NCBI GenBank assembly: GCA_030622545.1
Contig: JAUXGA010000010.1
Location: forward strand, 1-64,000
Origin: a bacterium
GTDB taxonomy: Bacteria > Electryoneota > RPQS01 > DYHQ01
Reading direction: 5' to 3'
DNA: 64,000 nucleotides
Shown in pieces: positions 36,372-46,267 of this stretch. Position numbers and translations under genes: made by a program. A model generated the notes under the pieces. That model searched no databases. It saw only the letters and a program-made list of their open reading frames with translations, and had not been told where the DNA came from. Within the stretch, counting starts at the first letter, position 1. Each line of letters begins with the position of its first letter.

Positions 36372-38344
36372 TAGTTGCCTCCCCGGAAAGTCCAGACAGC
36401 TTCGGCTTGTTTTTTCATCAGCTCCTGAGCAGCGATAAGCTCGGTGTACTTGTCTTTCGGAACCGTTCGTTCTTCTTGTCTGTAAACGCTCGTGTTTTTC
36501 ACGCGTCCACTCTTGACAGATACATCCTGTGTAAAGGAAGCGATATCACTCTCCTCGGTTGCTTCGTCGATTGGATTCGCAAGCTGCAATCCCGACGGCA
36601 GTTTGATTTCTTCGTCAAGTTGAATCACACGCGTCACCCACAGATGCGTCGGTGTTTTTCGCTCTTCATCCTTTAAGTCGAGAATTAAATTAAACGGACG
36701 CGTGTTGCCGACAATAAGCTTCAAACCGGGTGATGACATGGACAAGAAACCTGAACTGGCGCAGGCGTAGCCCGGCAGTTCGACCTCCAGAGTGATTTCT
36801 ATGGCTTTATGAAAATTGAGCGCGTCACCGATTTTGTAGCTCTTGAGCACAGCTCCCGGATAAACGTCTTCAAGCCATCCTTCAAACATCTGGCGACGAT
36901 TCGCCAGCGGCATATCACCGCCGATTCGCCGGAGTCGCGTGTCGCTGTAGCCGGTTCCGACAGCATGAATCGTCCCGACAAGGTCGCCGTTCGGTTTCGC
37001 GCTCCAGCGACTCGTCACCTGCATCAGACTTTCATCGGCCTTATACGTGCGAATCGCGTCGCGGTCTTCACCTTCAGGGCTGCCGGTGACATAATGCTGT
37101 TCGCCTTCCGCGAGACTCCACAAGTCCCATCCCCACGCAGCCCACGTCGGATCAATCATCCAGAAGGAACCGTCGGGACGTTTAATCGCAACGACGCAGT
37201 GATTGAACTGATCCGCGGGAATATGTTCCACGCGCGCGCCCGCCATCGTCATCGAAGGGTAAACGGTGAAACCCGCTGCGCGGAGCATGCCGATACACAT
37301 CCCGGCGATATCCTTGCACACGCCGCATCGGTCGCGGAACGTCATGGTCGAAGGATGAATCGTGTAGCCTTCACCCTTGCCCATCGTGATGCCCGAATAG
37401 CGGATATTCTGAGCTGTCCAATGTAGAATCGCCGCGATACGCGAACTGTCAGTTCGCAAGCCGCGTGTAATCTCTTCAACCTTCGCCATGATTTCATCGT
37501 TCATGTCGAAGATAGGTTCATTGGTCTCGTAAAACCAGCGAGCTTTTTCCGGCCAATCTTTCGCGGTCGCGATGACAACTTTCGCTATGAAATCCGGAGC
37601 ATCAGGCTGGCGCTTCTGGTGAGGAATCGGACAAAGATTTTTCTTCCAGAACGTATAGACCAGATGCTCTTCTTCATAGTAGAACGATGAAAAAACCTCG
37701 CCGTTGTACACTTCGTACTGAGCGGGTTTGTCTCGCGGCACGCGCAGCACATACGCTTTTTCCATCATTGGATAATTGCCGCCGAAAAGCACGACGTCAT
37801 AAAAATGACCTCGCATCGGAGGAATGAAGCGCTCTTCGTCCTCGTTCGGCTGACCGAGGTACGCGATCTGAAATCCCTTTTTATAGGTTTCAAATTCGAC
37901 CGCGTCACCGATTTCAAGCGGAGGAAGCGGCAGCAGTTTCATTCGCCCGCCCCAGCGAATCGAACGAGCGGGCGCGTACAAATCGTGCATGCCGGACAGC
38001 GCGACATTTTCCACATCGCCGTTCTTGCGATAAATGCGCACATACCGCACGTCAATCATGTTCGACGCCGGGTCGTAATCAAAACGCACCGAGCGGAATT
38101 TCTTGATTCCTTTCGGAGTCAGAATTTTCGTCAGCGTATGCGCGACGACATGCGTCAAGCCGGTCGGCTCCATGACCAGATTCGTCGAGTCAAAGACCAC
38201 GACCGCCGCCGCATCGGGATACTTTTCAGCATCACCGGCGGCATCAATCAAATCTCGTATCGGGTCTGTCTGCGCGTGCAATGGCGAGGTCAGCGACAAC
38301 AGCCACAGCGCGGCGAGCCCGAAAATAATGTTTTTCAGCTTCAT
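36371..38344 (-). CDS. Exported DUF3857/transglutaminase-like protein
   Basis: Signal peptide; YTIHPSTMTFRDRCGVCKDIAGMCIGMLRAAGFTVYPSM...NHCVVAIKRPDGSFWMIDPTW gives a Cys/His/Asp transglutaminase-like triad. Confidence 0.85.
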   Translation of the reverse strand: MKLKNIIFGLAALWLLSLTSPLHAQTDPIRDLIDAAGDAEKYPDAAAVVVFDSTNLVMEPTGLTHVVAHTLTKILTPKGIKKFRSVRFDYDPASNMIDVRYVRIYRKNGDVENVALSGMHDLYAPARSIRWGGRMKLLPLPPLEIGDAVEFETYKKGFQIAYLGQPNEDEERFIPPMRGHFYDVVLFGGNYPMMEKAYVLRVPRDKPAQYEVYNGEVFSSFYYEEEHLVYTFWKKNLCPIPHQKRQPDAPDFIAKVVIATAKDWPEKARWFYETNEPIFDMNDEIMAKVEEITRGLRTDSSRIAAILHWTAQNIRYSGITMGKGEGYTIHPSTMTFRDRCGVCKDIAGMCIGMLRAAGFTVYPSMTMAGARVEHIPADQFNHCVVAIKRPDGSFWMIDPTWAAWGWDLWSLAEGEQHYVTGSPEGEDRDAIRTYKADESLMQVTSRWSAKPNGDLVGTIHAVGTGYSDTRLRRIGGDMPLANRRQMFEGWLEDVYPGAVLKSYKIGDALNFHKAIEITLEVELPGYACASSGFLSMSSPGLKLIVGNTRPFNLILDLKDEERKTPTHLWVTRVIQLDEEIKLPSGLQLANPIDEATEESDIASFTQDVSVKSGRVKNTSVYRQEERTVPKDKYTELIAAQELMKKQAEAVWTFRGGN

Positions 38345-38482
38345 AAGATTCCCGTCAAGTTCTTATTTTAACAACTTAATCCCTTAATAAACAATACAAA
38401 GAATCCGTATTGATTCTTTATATAATAACAATCTTTGAGCAATTTTGCAAGGGCGTTCACCCAACCACATACTATCTACAAT

Positions 38483-38514
38483 CGCCGAGGCAGATCCCCT
38501 GATCTGCCCGGAAT
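38483..38514. repeat. 32-bp palindromic intergenic repeat, copy A
   Basis: cgccgaggcagatcccctgatctgcccggaat, identical to 41328-41359; GGCAGATC/GATCTGCC stem. Confidence 0.9.
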
Positions 38515-38568
38515 GTTGAATAAAATCCGCCGCGGCTTGGCGATAGCGTGCCCGGTTCAACACAATAG

Positions 38569-39936
38569 CTACTGAACCGTGACACTCACCGATTTGCAAA
38601 GAAGGCCAAAATAGCCGGTTTGGTTCTCTTGCCAGCGACTGTAGTCGCCTTGAATGGCCTCGACTCCAAGCACATCGTCTCCGGGCGTTTGAATACCGGA
38701 ACCAGGAAGTGTGATGGATGTCGCGGGCGCTGGAACAGATATGAACGCGTCGTTCTCTTGCAGTGTGGCCGTGTAGAAAGTTGCACCAGAGGCCTCAGTG
38801 AAAGTTACCGCTAAATCTTCTCCGACGGGCACCGTTGCATCGGGAAGCGGGGAAGTTACGGTGAAATCGCCGGGCACGCGCGCTGTTCCCGAAGTGTTGC
38901 CATATTCCGGATGCGAAATGTTAAAGGTAAATTCCTCACCTGGGAAAGCGTCGAAGGACTCGGGGGTGATGTAAGCCCCGTCGAAAAACTCTTCCAGTGT
39001 CACGCCATCGGCGGTGATCGTAGCCCCGGAAACACCTACGCCATCAATTCGCCAATCGACATAGGCCATGCTCATGGCTGTCCAAGGCCCTTCCCCAGTA
39101 CAAACATAAATGCCGGCGAGAATTCCCTCAAAGACACTCGTATCCGGCGTATCCGGCGGTTCGGGAGTTCCGCGCTCAAGATGCCAGAAGCCTTCATCGA
39201 AACAGCGCGCCCACCACCAATCAAAGGCACCGGCAAGGCTGTCATCCGCGCCGAGTGTTCCCAAGAGAATCAGCCTTGACGGAGGGAACGTTCCTGAATC
39301 GATGGCTGTCACCTCGAAGATAGGCTCATGGAAGAATCCCTCCGTAATGACGAGCGTATCTCCCATCTCAGGCTCATTCGACACGACAAACAGAGTTCCC
39401 GATACAGCGCTGTCGGTTTGAAAAAACGAAGCGGTCAACGCGCCGCCGGGAGGATAACAGCTCCCTCCTTGAAAGCCGCCTTCCCACTGTCCCGCGATAT
39501 CGCGTCCCGCTCCTGTTTCGCGGTAAGCGGTAAAGCTTGCTGTCCAACCGGGGCCGGTCGCTGTGCCTTGAATTTGTTCATCACCAGAAGTGCCTGAGAA
39601 ATTGCAGACTCCGTTCGGCGGTGTCCATGTGAAATTCACGGTATCGTCTTTAGCCGTACCGGCAACACCCCAACTGCTGTCGCCGTAGCTGACAAATCCC
39701 GTCAGGACATAGTAGCCGTCATTCGTCGGGTTGGTGCTGGGCATCTGCAGCACGAGCATAATGGATTGCTCTCCACCACCGAAATCCGCGATAGCGTAAT
39801 ATGTCCCCACCACATCCGGAGGCGTTATAGGTGTTCCATCATCTCCGCTGTCGCAACCTACGAAAAAGGCCATTACAAGGACTGCAAACACAGCAGCCAA
39901 TATAACAGCCAAGTTATGAAAAGAGAATCGATTCAT
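38569..39936 (-). CDS. Putative lipoprotein
   Basis: N-terminus MNRFSFHNLAVILAAVFAVLVMAFFVGCDSGDD with a lipobox-like VGC. Confidence 0.65.
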   Translation of the reverse strand: MNRFSFHNLAVILAAVFAVLVMAFFVGCDSGDDGTPITPPDVVGTYYAIADFGGGEQSIMLVLQMPSTNPTNDGYYVLTGFVSYGDSSWGVAGTAKDDTVNFTWTPPNGVCNFSGTSGDEQIQGTATGPGWTASFTAYRETGAGRDIAGQWEGGFQGGSCYPPGGALTASFFQTDSAVSGTLFVVSNEPEMGDTLVITEGFFHEPIFEVTAIDSGTFPPSRLILLGTLGADDSLAGAFDWWWARCFDEGFWHLERGTPEPPDTPDTSVFEGILAGIYVCTGEGPWTAMSMAYVDWRIDGVGVSGATITADGVTLEEFFDGAYITPESFDAFPGEEFTFNISHPEYGNTSGTARVPGDFTVTSPLPDATVPVGEDLAVTFTEASGATFYTATLQENDAFISVPAPATSITLPGSGIQTPGDDVLGVEAIQGDYSRWQENQTGYFGLLCKSVSVTVQ

Positions 39937-39988
39937 CGCCGCTCTCCTTCCTCTTGTTTAGAAATTATTCAGCACTTCTTTCGCCGCG

Positions 39989-41251
39989 CTATGTCTTGAG
40001 TTTTTTCTTGCGCGCGGCGGGGAAAAGGACGTTGTTCAAAATCAGCCGATAGCCGGGGGAATTCTTGTGCAGCGTGAGGTTCGTGGGCGGGTCACCGACG
40101 AGATGACGATAATCTTCCGGGTCGTGGCCGCCCATGAATGTCCACGTTCCCTTGCCGAAATTGCCGTGAATGTATTTCACTTCGTCGGTGCCTTCTTTCT
40201 GAGCCAAGACCATCGTGGAACGCTTCAAGAAACGTTTATGAAACGCGGTCGTCTGCCCCATGAAACCTTTCACCACGGCCGTATGACACTGCGTCAACAT
40301 CGTCGGCACCGGGTCGTACTTTGCAGAGAAATCGAACAGCGTAAAATAATCCGTTTCTTGCACCGGCATTGATCCCGTTTGCGGCGACACATCAATATCG
40401 GAAAATTCATAGACCATCGGATTCGTAATCAGTGTATAATTCTCGAACGCCAGACTCTTTCCATAGTCGATTTTACTCTGGCAATTAGGATCAATGCCGT
40501 CTCCATCGAACGGCACGCCGCAGATGTCCGTCCCTTCCGCGGCCAGCGCGATGTCATAGGAATCCGTTCCGCTGCACATCGAAAACATAAAGCCGCCCTG
40601 CCCCATGTAGCTTTTAATCGCTTTCGCGACGGCGAGTTTCTGCTGCGATACTTTCGTAAAGCCCAAACGTCGCGCGCGTTCTTCCGAATTGCGCTGGCGA
40701 TCGATATACCATTGCGCGAACCGGTACATGCCGTAAAATTTGCCGTACTGGCCGGTGAAATCTTCATGGTGCAAATGCAGCCAATCGTATTTGGAGAGCT
40801 TACCCAAAAGCACTTCTTCGTCATAGAGCCGGTCGAACGGAATTTCGGCGTATTCAAGCGCAAGATTCACCGCATCGTCCCACGGCTCCTCGGTCACTTG
40901 CTCCGGCGCATAAATCGCAACCTTGGGCGCTTTTTCGAGCAACACCACTTCCATATTGGAATTTTCGATTTCAGAATAAATTGCACCCGCGTTGCTGATT
41001 TGCTCGCAATCCACTCCGCGCAGGCGGCACTGATGTTCGATTTCCGGCGCGTAGTCCATCAGGAACGAGCCGCTGCGATAATTCAGAAGCCATTCGATAT
41101 TCAAGCCATGTTCGAGAGCGTAGTACGCCACACCGTACGCTTTTAGATGATCCGTCTGCATCAAATCCATCGGAATGAGCAGCTTCTGCGCGAATGCTGG
41201 CAGCACGAGAACTATACACGCAACTAATCGAAGAATTGTTTTTGCAATCAT
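39989..41251 (-). CDS. Conserved exported protein of the type often labelled 'asparagine synthetase B' in Bacteroidetes-like genomes (function doubtful)
   Basis: Signal peptide then KLLIPMDLMQTDHLKAYGVAYYALEHGLNIEWLLNYRSGSF...GGFMFSMCSGTDSYDIALAAEG; no visible AsnB glutaminase Cys-1 or synthetase motifs. Confidence 0.6.
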   Translation of the reverse strand: MIAKTILRLVACIVLVLPAFAQKLLIPMDLMQTDHLKAYGVAYYALEHGLNIEWLLNYRSGSFLMDYAPEIEHQCRLRGVDCEQISNAGAIYSEIENSNMEVVLLEKAPKVAIYAPEQVTEEPWDDAVNLALEYAEIPFDRLYDEEVLLGKLSKYDWLHLHHEDFTGQYGKFYGMYRFAQWYIDRQRNSEERARRLGFTKVSQQKLAVAKAIKSYMGQGGFMFSMCSGTDSYDIALAAEGTDICGVPFDGDGIDPNCQSKIDYGKSLAFENYTLITNPMVYEFSDIDVSPQTGSMPVQETDYFTLFDFSAKYDPVPTMLTQCHTAVVKGFMGQTTAFHKRFLKRSTMVLAQKEGTDEVKYIHGNFGKGTWTFMGGHDPEDYRHLVGDPPTNLTLHKNSPGYRLILNNVLFPAARKKKLKT

Positions 41252-41327
41252 TTTATTTCCTATCTTTCTATCTGCATCAAGAAATTCCGCCGCGAGTGGG
41301 TGCCGCCACCCCTCGCGTAATAAAATC

Positions 41328-41359
41328 CGCCGAGGCAGATCCCCTGATCTGCCCGGAAT
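41328..41359. repeat. 32-bp palindromic intergenic repeat, copy B
   Basis: Identical to 38483-38514. Confidence 0.9.
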
Positions 41360-41360
41360 C

Positions 41361-43196
41361 TTAATCGCTTTTTGCCTCTTCAGGCGCTATTGTCCGTTTT
41401 TCTCGTAATTGCGCCAACACAAGTAGGACATGTAGCAACCTGTCTCCAACCTTATAACCAAAGGTATTCGGATGTTGAAGCCCATGGCAAATGTTATTTC
41501 GAAGGTTCCAACCTCTTTGATCCGTTAGAAGTACTCGGAGGTAATGGACAGTACTCTCACCAAGGCTCCTAATAACTCCTTCATCTTGCAGAATCTTGTC
41601 AAGACTACGAAGAGACAGACCTCCTCGTTGATCAGGTCGATAGACCGGTCCGCCAGTTAGTACCATCAAACGCCGGAGTGTGTTTTCAATCATGGGGATA
41701 AGAATATGTATGGCAGCAGCATGATCTCCGCGAAGATAAGCGGCCATCCCATTCTCGATTATTGGTCGATATTCAGGATCGTATACAGGTGATTGATAAA
41801 TATAGTCCATGATTCTCTGCAATAGCGGGTCATAATTTTCTGCTATCTTCTCCAATACCATTCTTAGAAAAACCGCTGAAAATTCCATGTTTCGCGAAGT
41901 CTGCATGGCAACATGACCTTCCAAATCTTCTTCGAGTGGACCTATTTGCGCTACAGTACGTCCCTCTTTATCTTGTATTGTTCCCGTTATAAGATATTGC
42001 AATGGGGCATTTATTGCCAGCTCCTTAACTTGTTCCTCAATTTCTTCGGGGTCTGAAATGAAATATCCCGTAATTCGAGAAAGACACTCATTGAAAGTTC
42101 CCTTTGCCATATCAGAAACGAATTGTTCCATTTCTTCTCGTGTGATTGTTGTCTCAACGCTTATAGCTTGCATCTCTTCGTTAGACTGCTTGCCAAGTTC
42201 TCTAATCCGTTCAGTCAGAGCATTGGCATCTTCTTTCATACCATTTGCATAAAATACTTCAAAGACTTTCTGAAGCCACGACAATCCAGCTAGCCCTCCT
42301 GATTTCTCCGATTCCATGACGTACGCTTTTCCATATAGCCGAAGAACACGACGAGCATCCTCGACCTTATTACCTTTATAGTAATAACGTGCGAGCCGCA
42401 TAGCGGCAGCCTCGGAGGCATGTGGTCTGAGCGTACATCCTTCCTCGTTACTCGACGTGCGCTTCAAGCGAGCTTCAAGGTCTTCGATAATCTTACGCTC
42501 TTGCTCTTGAGTGAACGGAACTTTTTTATTCTCGATCAGATAATCGAAGGAAAAGCCCCAAAGCCCACATAAATCATCTTGAGCGATCCTATCCTCGAAC
42601 GCAATCATCGTGTCCCTAACAACCTCAACTTTGGTCTTGTCCTTGATACTTAGTGCAAGAGAAAGCGCACGTGCAAGCTTAGTGATCATATGCCCTTTAT
42701 ACTTGCAAAGGCTCTTTTCTACGATGATCAGCGTCTCAACAATAACGATTCGAGCGAAGCTTACATCAGGGTTCTCGCCAAGAATGGGCTTCGTGAAATC
42801 CCATATTAAATCGGCGTATCGACAACGGAGAATTGGATGCGTAGCAGTCGTGGTCCGTTCCTGCCAGTATCGTATTATTTCCTGCGTGACTAACTTAATG
42901 CTGGGCGATTCGAACCACTGTCCATTTTCATCTTTCATCACTGCCATTGGTCCGTAGTAAGTTCCCCAACCAGCTCTGTCATTTTGATAGTTTTCGGTGA
43001 AGCCAAAGGCCATAGACTCTGCTTGCAGAGGAATATGCGGTTCTTCGATAGTCCTATCAGAAGCCCTTCGCAATTGACCGATTGCATCGAGTATCGAAGC
43101 CTCGCTAAAAGGTTCGCTCTTCTTATCAAACCGTTCAAGTATTTCGTCCAGTTGGTTTTGGATGTCAGTCAATATTTGCCTCTGGGAATTTCTCAC
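41361..43196 (-). CDS. DUF4209-like protein
   Basis: 611 aa; C-terminal IPMIENTLRRLMVL...DQRGWNLRNNICHGL resembles DUF4209; AT-richer than its neighbours. Confidence 0.55.
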   Translation of the reverse strand: MRNSQRQILTDIQNQLDEILERFDKKSEPFSEASILDAIGQLRRASDRTIEEPHIPLQAESMAFGFTENYQNDRAGWGTYYGPMAVMKDENGQWFESPSIKLVTQEIIRYWQERTTTATHPILRCRYADLIWDFTKPILGENPDVSFARIVIVETLIIVEKSLCKYKGHMITKLARALSLALSIKDKTKVEVVRDTMIAFEDRIAQDDLCGLWGFSFDYLIENKKVPFTQEQERKIIEDLEARLKRTSSNEEGCTLRPHASEAAAMRLARYYYKGNKVEDARRVLRLYGKAYVMESEKSGGLAGLSWLQKVFEVFYANGMKEDANALTERIRELGKQSNEEMQAISVETTITREEMEQFVSDMAKGTFNECLSRITGYFISDPEEIEEQVKELAINAPLQYLITGTIQDKEGRTVAQIGPLEEDLEGHVAMQTSRNMEFSAVFLRMVLEKIAENYDPLLQRIMDYIYQSPVYDPEYRPIIENGMAAYLRGDHAAAIHILIPMIENTLRRLMVLTGGPVYRPDQRGGLSLRSLDKILQDEGVIRSLGESTVHYLRVLLTDQRGWNLRNNICHGLQHPNTFGYKVGDRLLHVLLVLAQLREKRTIAPEEAKSD

Positions 43197-43258
43197 GTTA
43201 AGAAGGAGATTCCATTGCGGGTCTGGAGACCCACAACGGCGTCGTGGATCTCACGTTC

Positions 43259-44509
43259 CTACTCGCGCACAAGTTCCATCGTGATACAATCCACCACCGG
43301 GCAAACCTGCACGCAAAGGCCGCAACCCACACATTTATCGTCGAGGATTTTGGGGATTATTTCCTGCCCGACATATTCAATAGCTATGTGTCCACCATCG
43401 CGGCAAGCGATGTAGCAATCGTTGCACGCGACGCACGTTTCTTCATTGATATGGCTGCGAACTTTTTGTCGCGGCAAATCATCATGACCGCGAAGATTCG
43501 GCAATGCTTTGCCAATGAGATCGCTGACACTCGCAAGGCCTCGTTCATCTAAAAGATGCGAGAAACCCGACGTTAAATCATCAATAATCCGAAAACCGTA
43601 ATGCATCACCGCCGTGCAAAGCTGCACATTACTGGCCCCGACCGCCATTACTTCCGCTGCGTCATGCCAGTCGGAAATTCCGCCGTTGCCGCTGATGGCG
43701 AGCTTGGTATTCGACGCTATTTTTGCAACCGTGTAGAGCGTCAATGGTTTTATCGCTGGCCCAGAGAAACCGGAAAACGTTGACATCCCTCCGACGTCCG
43801 GTTCCGGCACGAACGTTTTCAAATTCACACCCATGAGCGATGGAAACGAATTCGCCGCTGTAACGCCGTCGCATCCGGCTCGCTCAACCGCGCGCGCGAC
43901 TTCAGCAATGTCGGTCACTAATGGCGTGATCTTTATCAACACGGGTGTTGTGTCAGCCGCTTCTTTCACCCAGCGCGCCACGCGCTCGGTCGCTTCGACA
44001 GACTGCGCGAGCATCGCTCCGGGTTGTTCGCCCATCGAACCCTGTGGACAAGAGAAACTGCATTCGATAAGGTCCGCGCCCGCTTTACTGAGCGCCGACG
44101 CAAGCGACTGCCACGCTTCTTTGTTTTGCCCCATGATAGACGAGGCGATGAGTTTCGTCGGAAATTCTTTCTTCAGCGTTTTCACGCGGGCGATAATTTC
44201 GTCGATATGATAGACGCTGATGAGGTCAATATTCCCCATGCCCAATAAACGATGCTCGCCCCTGCGCCAGCCGCTCATCATCGGATACGTCAGCGACACC
44301 AGTGTGCCCGGCACGGACGTCGTTTTTAAGACCGCCCCGGCCCAACCCATCGCCAATCCCTGCCGCACGATATCCAGTTCGTCCGTAGATGGCGCTGCCG
44401 AAAGCAAGAACGGATTTTCCAATTCAAACCCGCAGAAAGGAACCGACAAATCCCGCAGAGGATAGACCGATGGAAACCGGTCGAAGGGCTCCCGCTTGAT
44501 GTCGCTCAT
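43259..44509 (-). CDS. preA: NAD-dependent dihydropyrimidine dehydrogenase subunit PreA-like (DHOD fold plus 4Fe-4S domain)
   Basis: CGFELENPFLLSAAPSTDELDIVRQGLAMGWAGAVLKT, SFSCPQG, ISGNGGISDWHDAAEVMAVGASNVQLCTAVM; two 4Fe-4S motifs CVACNDCYIAC and CVGCGLCVQVCP. Confidence 0.88.
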   Translation of the reverse strand: MSDIKREPFDRFPSVYPLRDLSVPFCGFELENPFLLSAAPSTDELDIVRQGLAMGWAGAVLKTTSVPGTLVSLTYPMMSGWRRGEHRLLGMGNIDLISVYHIDEIIARVKTLKKEFPTKLIASSIMGQNKEAWQSLASALSKAGADLIECSFSCPQGSMGEQPGAMLAQSVEATERVARWVKEAADTTPVLIKITPLVTDIAEVARAVERAGCDGVTAANSFPSLMGVNLKTFVPEPDVGGMSTFSGFSGPAIKPLTLYTVAKIASNTKLAISGNGGISDWHDAAEVMAVGASNVQLCTAVMHYGFRIIDDLTSGFSHLLDERGLASVSDLIGKALPNLRGHDDLPRQKVRSHINEETCVACNDCYIACRDGGHIAIEYVGQEIIPKILDDKCVGCGLCVQVCPVVDCITMELVRE

Positions 44510-45750
44510 TTGCCCTCCTTTGAGTACTGAATAATTTCTTCGGCAACGCGTCGTCCTTCCGCGAAAGCGCCGACAATTGTTCCTTCGCCGCGCGCCGCAT
44601 CTCCGCCGACGTACACTCGCGGAGTACTACTTTCGTTAGGCACTAACCATCCGGCATCGCTTCGCGGAATTTCAGGTAAAATGGCCTCGCCCACTCGTGC
44701 TCCAATAGCAACAATAACGCGAGTCGCATCCAGTCGAATCGGAGGCGCGTCAACGGGAATCGGTGTCGGTCGTCCGGACGCGTCGATTTCGCCCGGTTGT
44801 TGCCGTTGCAAATCCACCGCTTTGACACGTCCTCCTTCGCCAGCAATGCGCACCGGATTTTCTAAAAATCGAACGACAACGCCTTTCGCGGTGACTTCTT
44901 CGACTTCTTCCTCCCACGCCGGTAAATCAACGTATCTTCGGCGATAAACGACCGTCACGTCCGCTCCGGCTTGCCGCGCCACCAAAGCAGCATCCATCGC
45001 CGTATTTCCCCCGCCGACGACAATGACTTTTTCACGCGCGAGGGCAGGAGGTTTCTCCCTTGTGCGTCGGAGAAACGACGATGCTGACTCAACATTGGCG
45101 AGATATTCACCTTCAATTCCAAGAATGGCGGGTTTGCCGAGACCCACGGCGACGAAGATCACATCGAATTCGCGCAAATCTTTCAGGCTGCGGATCTTCT
45201 TCGAAGTGACAATCTTTAACCGGTCGACGAAAGCACGCAAGTCTTCTTCCAGTGGATTTTCTGCGCGGGCCTTTGGAATCTCACAGGCTGGAATCCCGCC
45301 AACTTTTGACTCTTTCTCGAAGACGGTAACATCAATCCCTTGTCGAGCGAGTGTCAGTGCGCATCCGAGTCCTGCCGGGCCTGAGCCCACGACCGCTACT
45401 CGCTTGTCTTTTTTTTCTGGCCAGTTTGGAAAAGTTTTCGCTTTGACGGATGCGGTAACAAACTGATGCAAATCGCCGATGCGAATGGAATCGTCCATGC
45501 GGCCTCGTGTGCAATGACTGCGGCAGAGAACACTTGATGGACACACCGCGCCGCAAAGTGTGATGAACGCATTCGCGCTGCGCAATTCTTCGGACGCGCC
45601 CGTAAGGTTGCCACTGCGAATCATGCGAATGAAACGCGGGATGTGCACATTCGCAGGACACGCGGCGATGCAGGGGGCATCAAAACACTGCAAGCACCGC
45701 CATGCTTCGGTCAGTGCTTGCGTTTGCGTAGTGACGGGCGGCAGGCTCAT
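44506..45750 (-). CDS. preT: PreT-like NAD(P)-binding FAD/4Fe-4S oxidoreductase (GltD family)
   Basis: WRCLQCFDAPCIAACPANVHIPRFIRMI, VAVVGSGPAGLGCALTLARQGIDVTVFE, VIVVGGGNTAMDAAL. Start trimmed to MSLPPVTT, which gives a 4-nt overlap with the upstream gene. Confidence 0.88.
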   Translation of the reverse strand: MSLPPVTTQTQALTEAWRCLQCFDAPCIAACPANVHIPRFIRMIRSGNLTGASEELRSANAFITLCGAVCPSSVLCRSHCTRGRMDDSIRIGDLHQFVTASVKAKTFPNWPEKKDKRVAVVGSGPAGLGCALTLARQGIDVTVFEKESKVGGIPACEIPKARAENPLEEDLRAFVDRLKIVTSKKIRSLKDLREFDVIFVAVGLGKPAILGIEGEYLANVESASSFLRRTREKPPALAREKVIVVGGGNTAMDAALVARQAGADVTVVYRRRYVDLPAWEEEVEEVTAKGVVVRFLENPVRIAGEGGRVKAVDLQRQQPGEIDASGRPTPIPVDAPPIRLDATRVIVAIGARVGEAILPEIPRSDAGWLVPNESSTPRVYVGGDAARGEGTIVGAFAEGRRVAEEIIQYSKEGK

Positions 45751-46244
45751 GAATGTTGTGTCCTCCTTCGCTCGGCGGCGTCCTGAATCGCTTCGACGAT
45801 TTGCACATAACCGGTGCAACGGCAAAGATTTCCCGAAATGGCTTCGCGGATTTGATGTTCCGTCGGTGAGAGGTTTCGTTGAAGTAAAGCTTCCGCGGAC
45901 ATCAGCAAACCCGGCGTGCAAAAACCGCAATGCACCGCGTCGTGGTCTAAGAACGTTTCCTGCAAGTCCGTCAGATTTTCGCCGTGCGCCAAACCCTCGA
46001 CCGTTAATATTTCAACATCACCTAACGCCGCGACCAACACAAGACACGAACACATCGGCTTGCGATTGATTAACACCGTGCAAGCTCCGCACTCGCCAAT
46101 TTCGCAGCCGCACTTCGTCCCTGTGAGTCCCAAATCTTCACGCAGAAACCGCAGCAGCGTCCTGTCCGCAGGAACATCTCGCTCGACGACCTGCCCATTG
46201 ACGCGAAGTTTTACAGATTGTTTATCACTTTCAGGTGGATTCAT
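45747..46244 (-). CDS. 2Fe-2S small subunit of the xanthine dehydrogenase / CO dehydrogenase (CoxS) family
   Basis: GTKCGCEIGECGACTVLINRKPMCSCLVL and HCGFCTPGLLMSAEALL...GNLCRCTGYVQIVEAI. Confidence 0.92.
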   Translation of the reverse strand: MNPPESDKQSVKLRVNGQVVERDVPADRTLLRFLREDLGLTGTKCGCEIGECGACTVLINRKPMCSCLVLVAALGDVEILTVEGLAHGENLTDLQETFLDHDAVHCGFCTPGLLMSAEALLQRNLSPTEHQIREAISGNLCRCTGYVQIVEAIQDAAERRRTQHS

Positions 46245-46267
46245 GTTTTTTTAAAATCGTATGATCT

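Noticed and set aside
45751-45930. 60-aa N-terminal extension of PreT in the ORF track
   Set aside because: Antisense-free but overlaps the 2Fe-2S gene in another frame; the canonical start MSLPPVTT at 45750 gives a standard 4-nt overlap.
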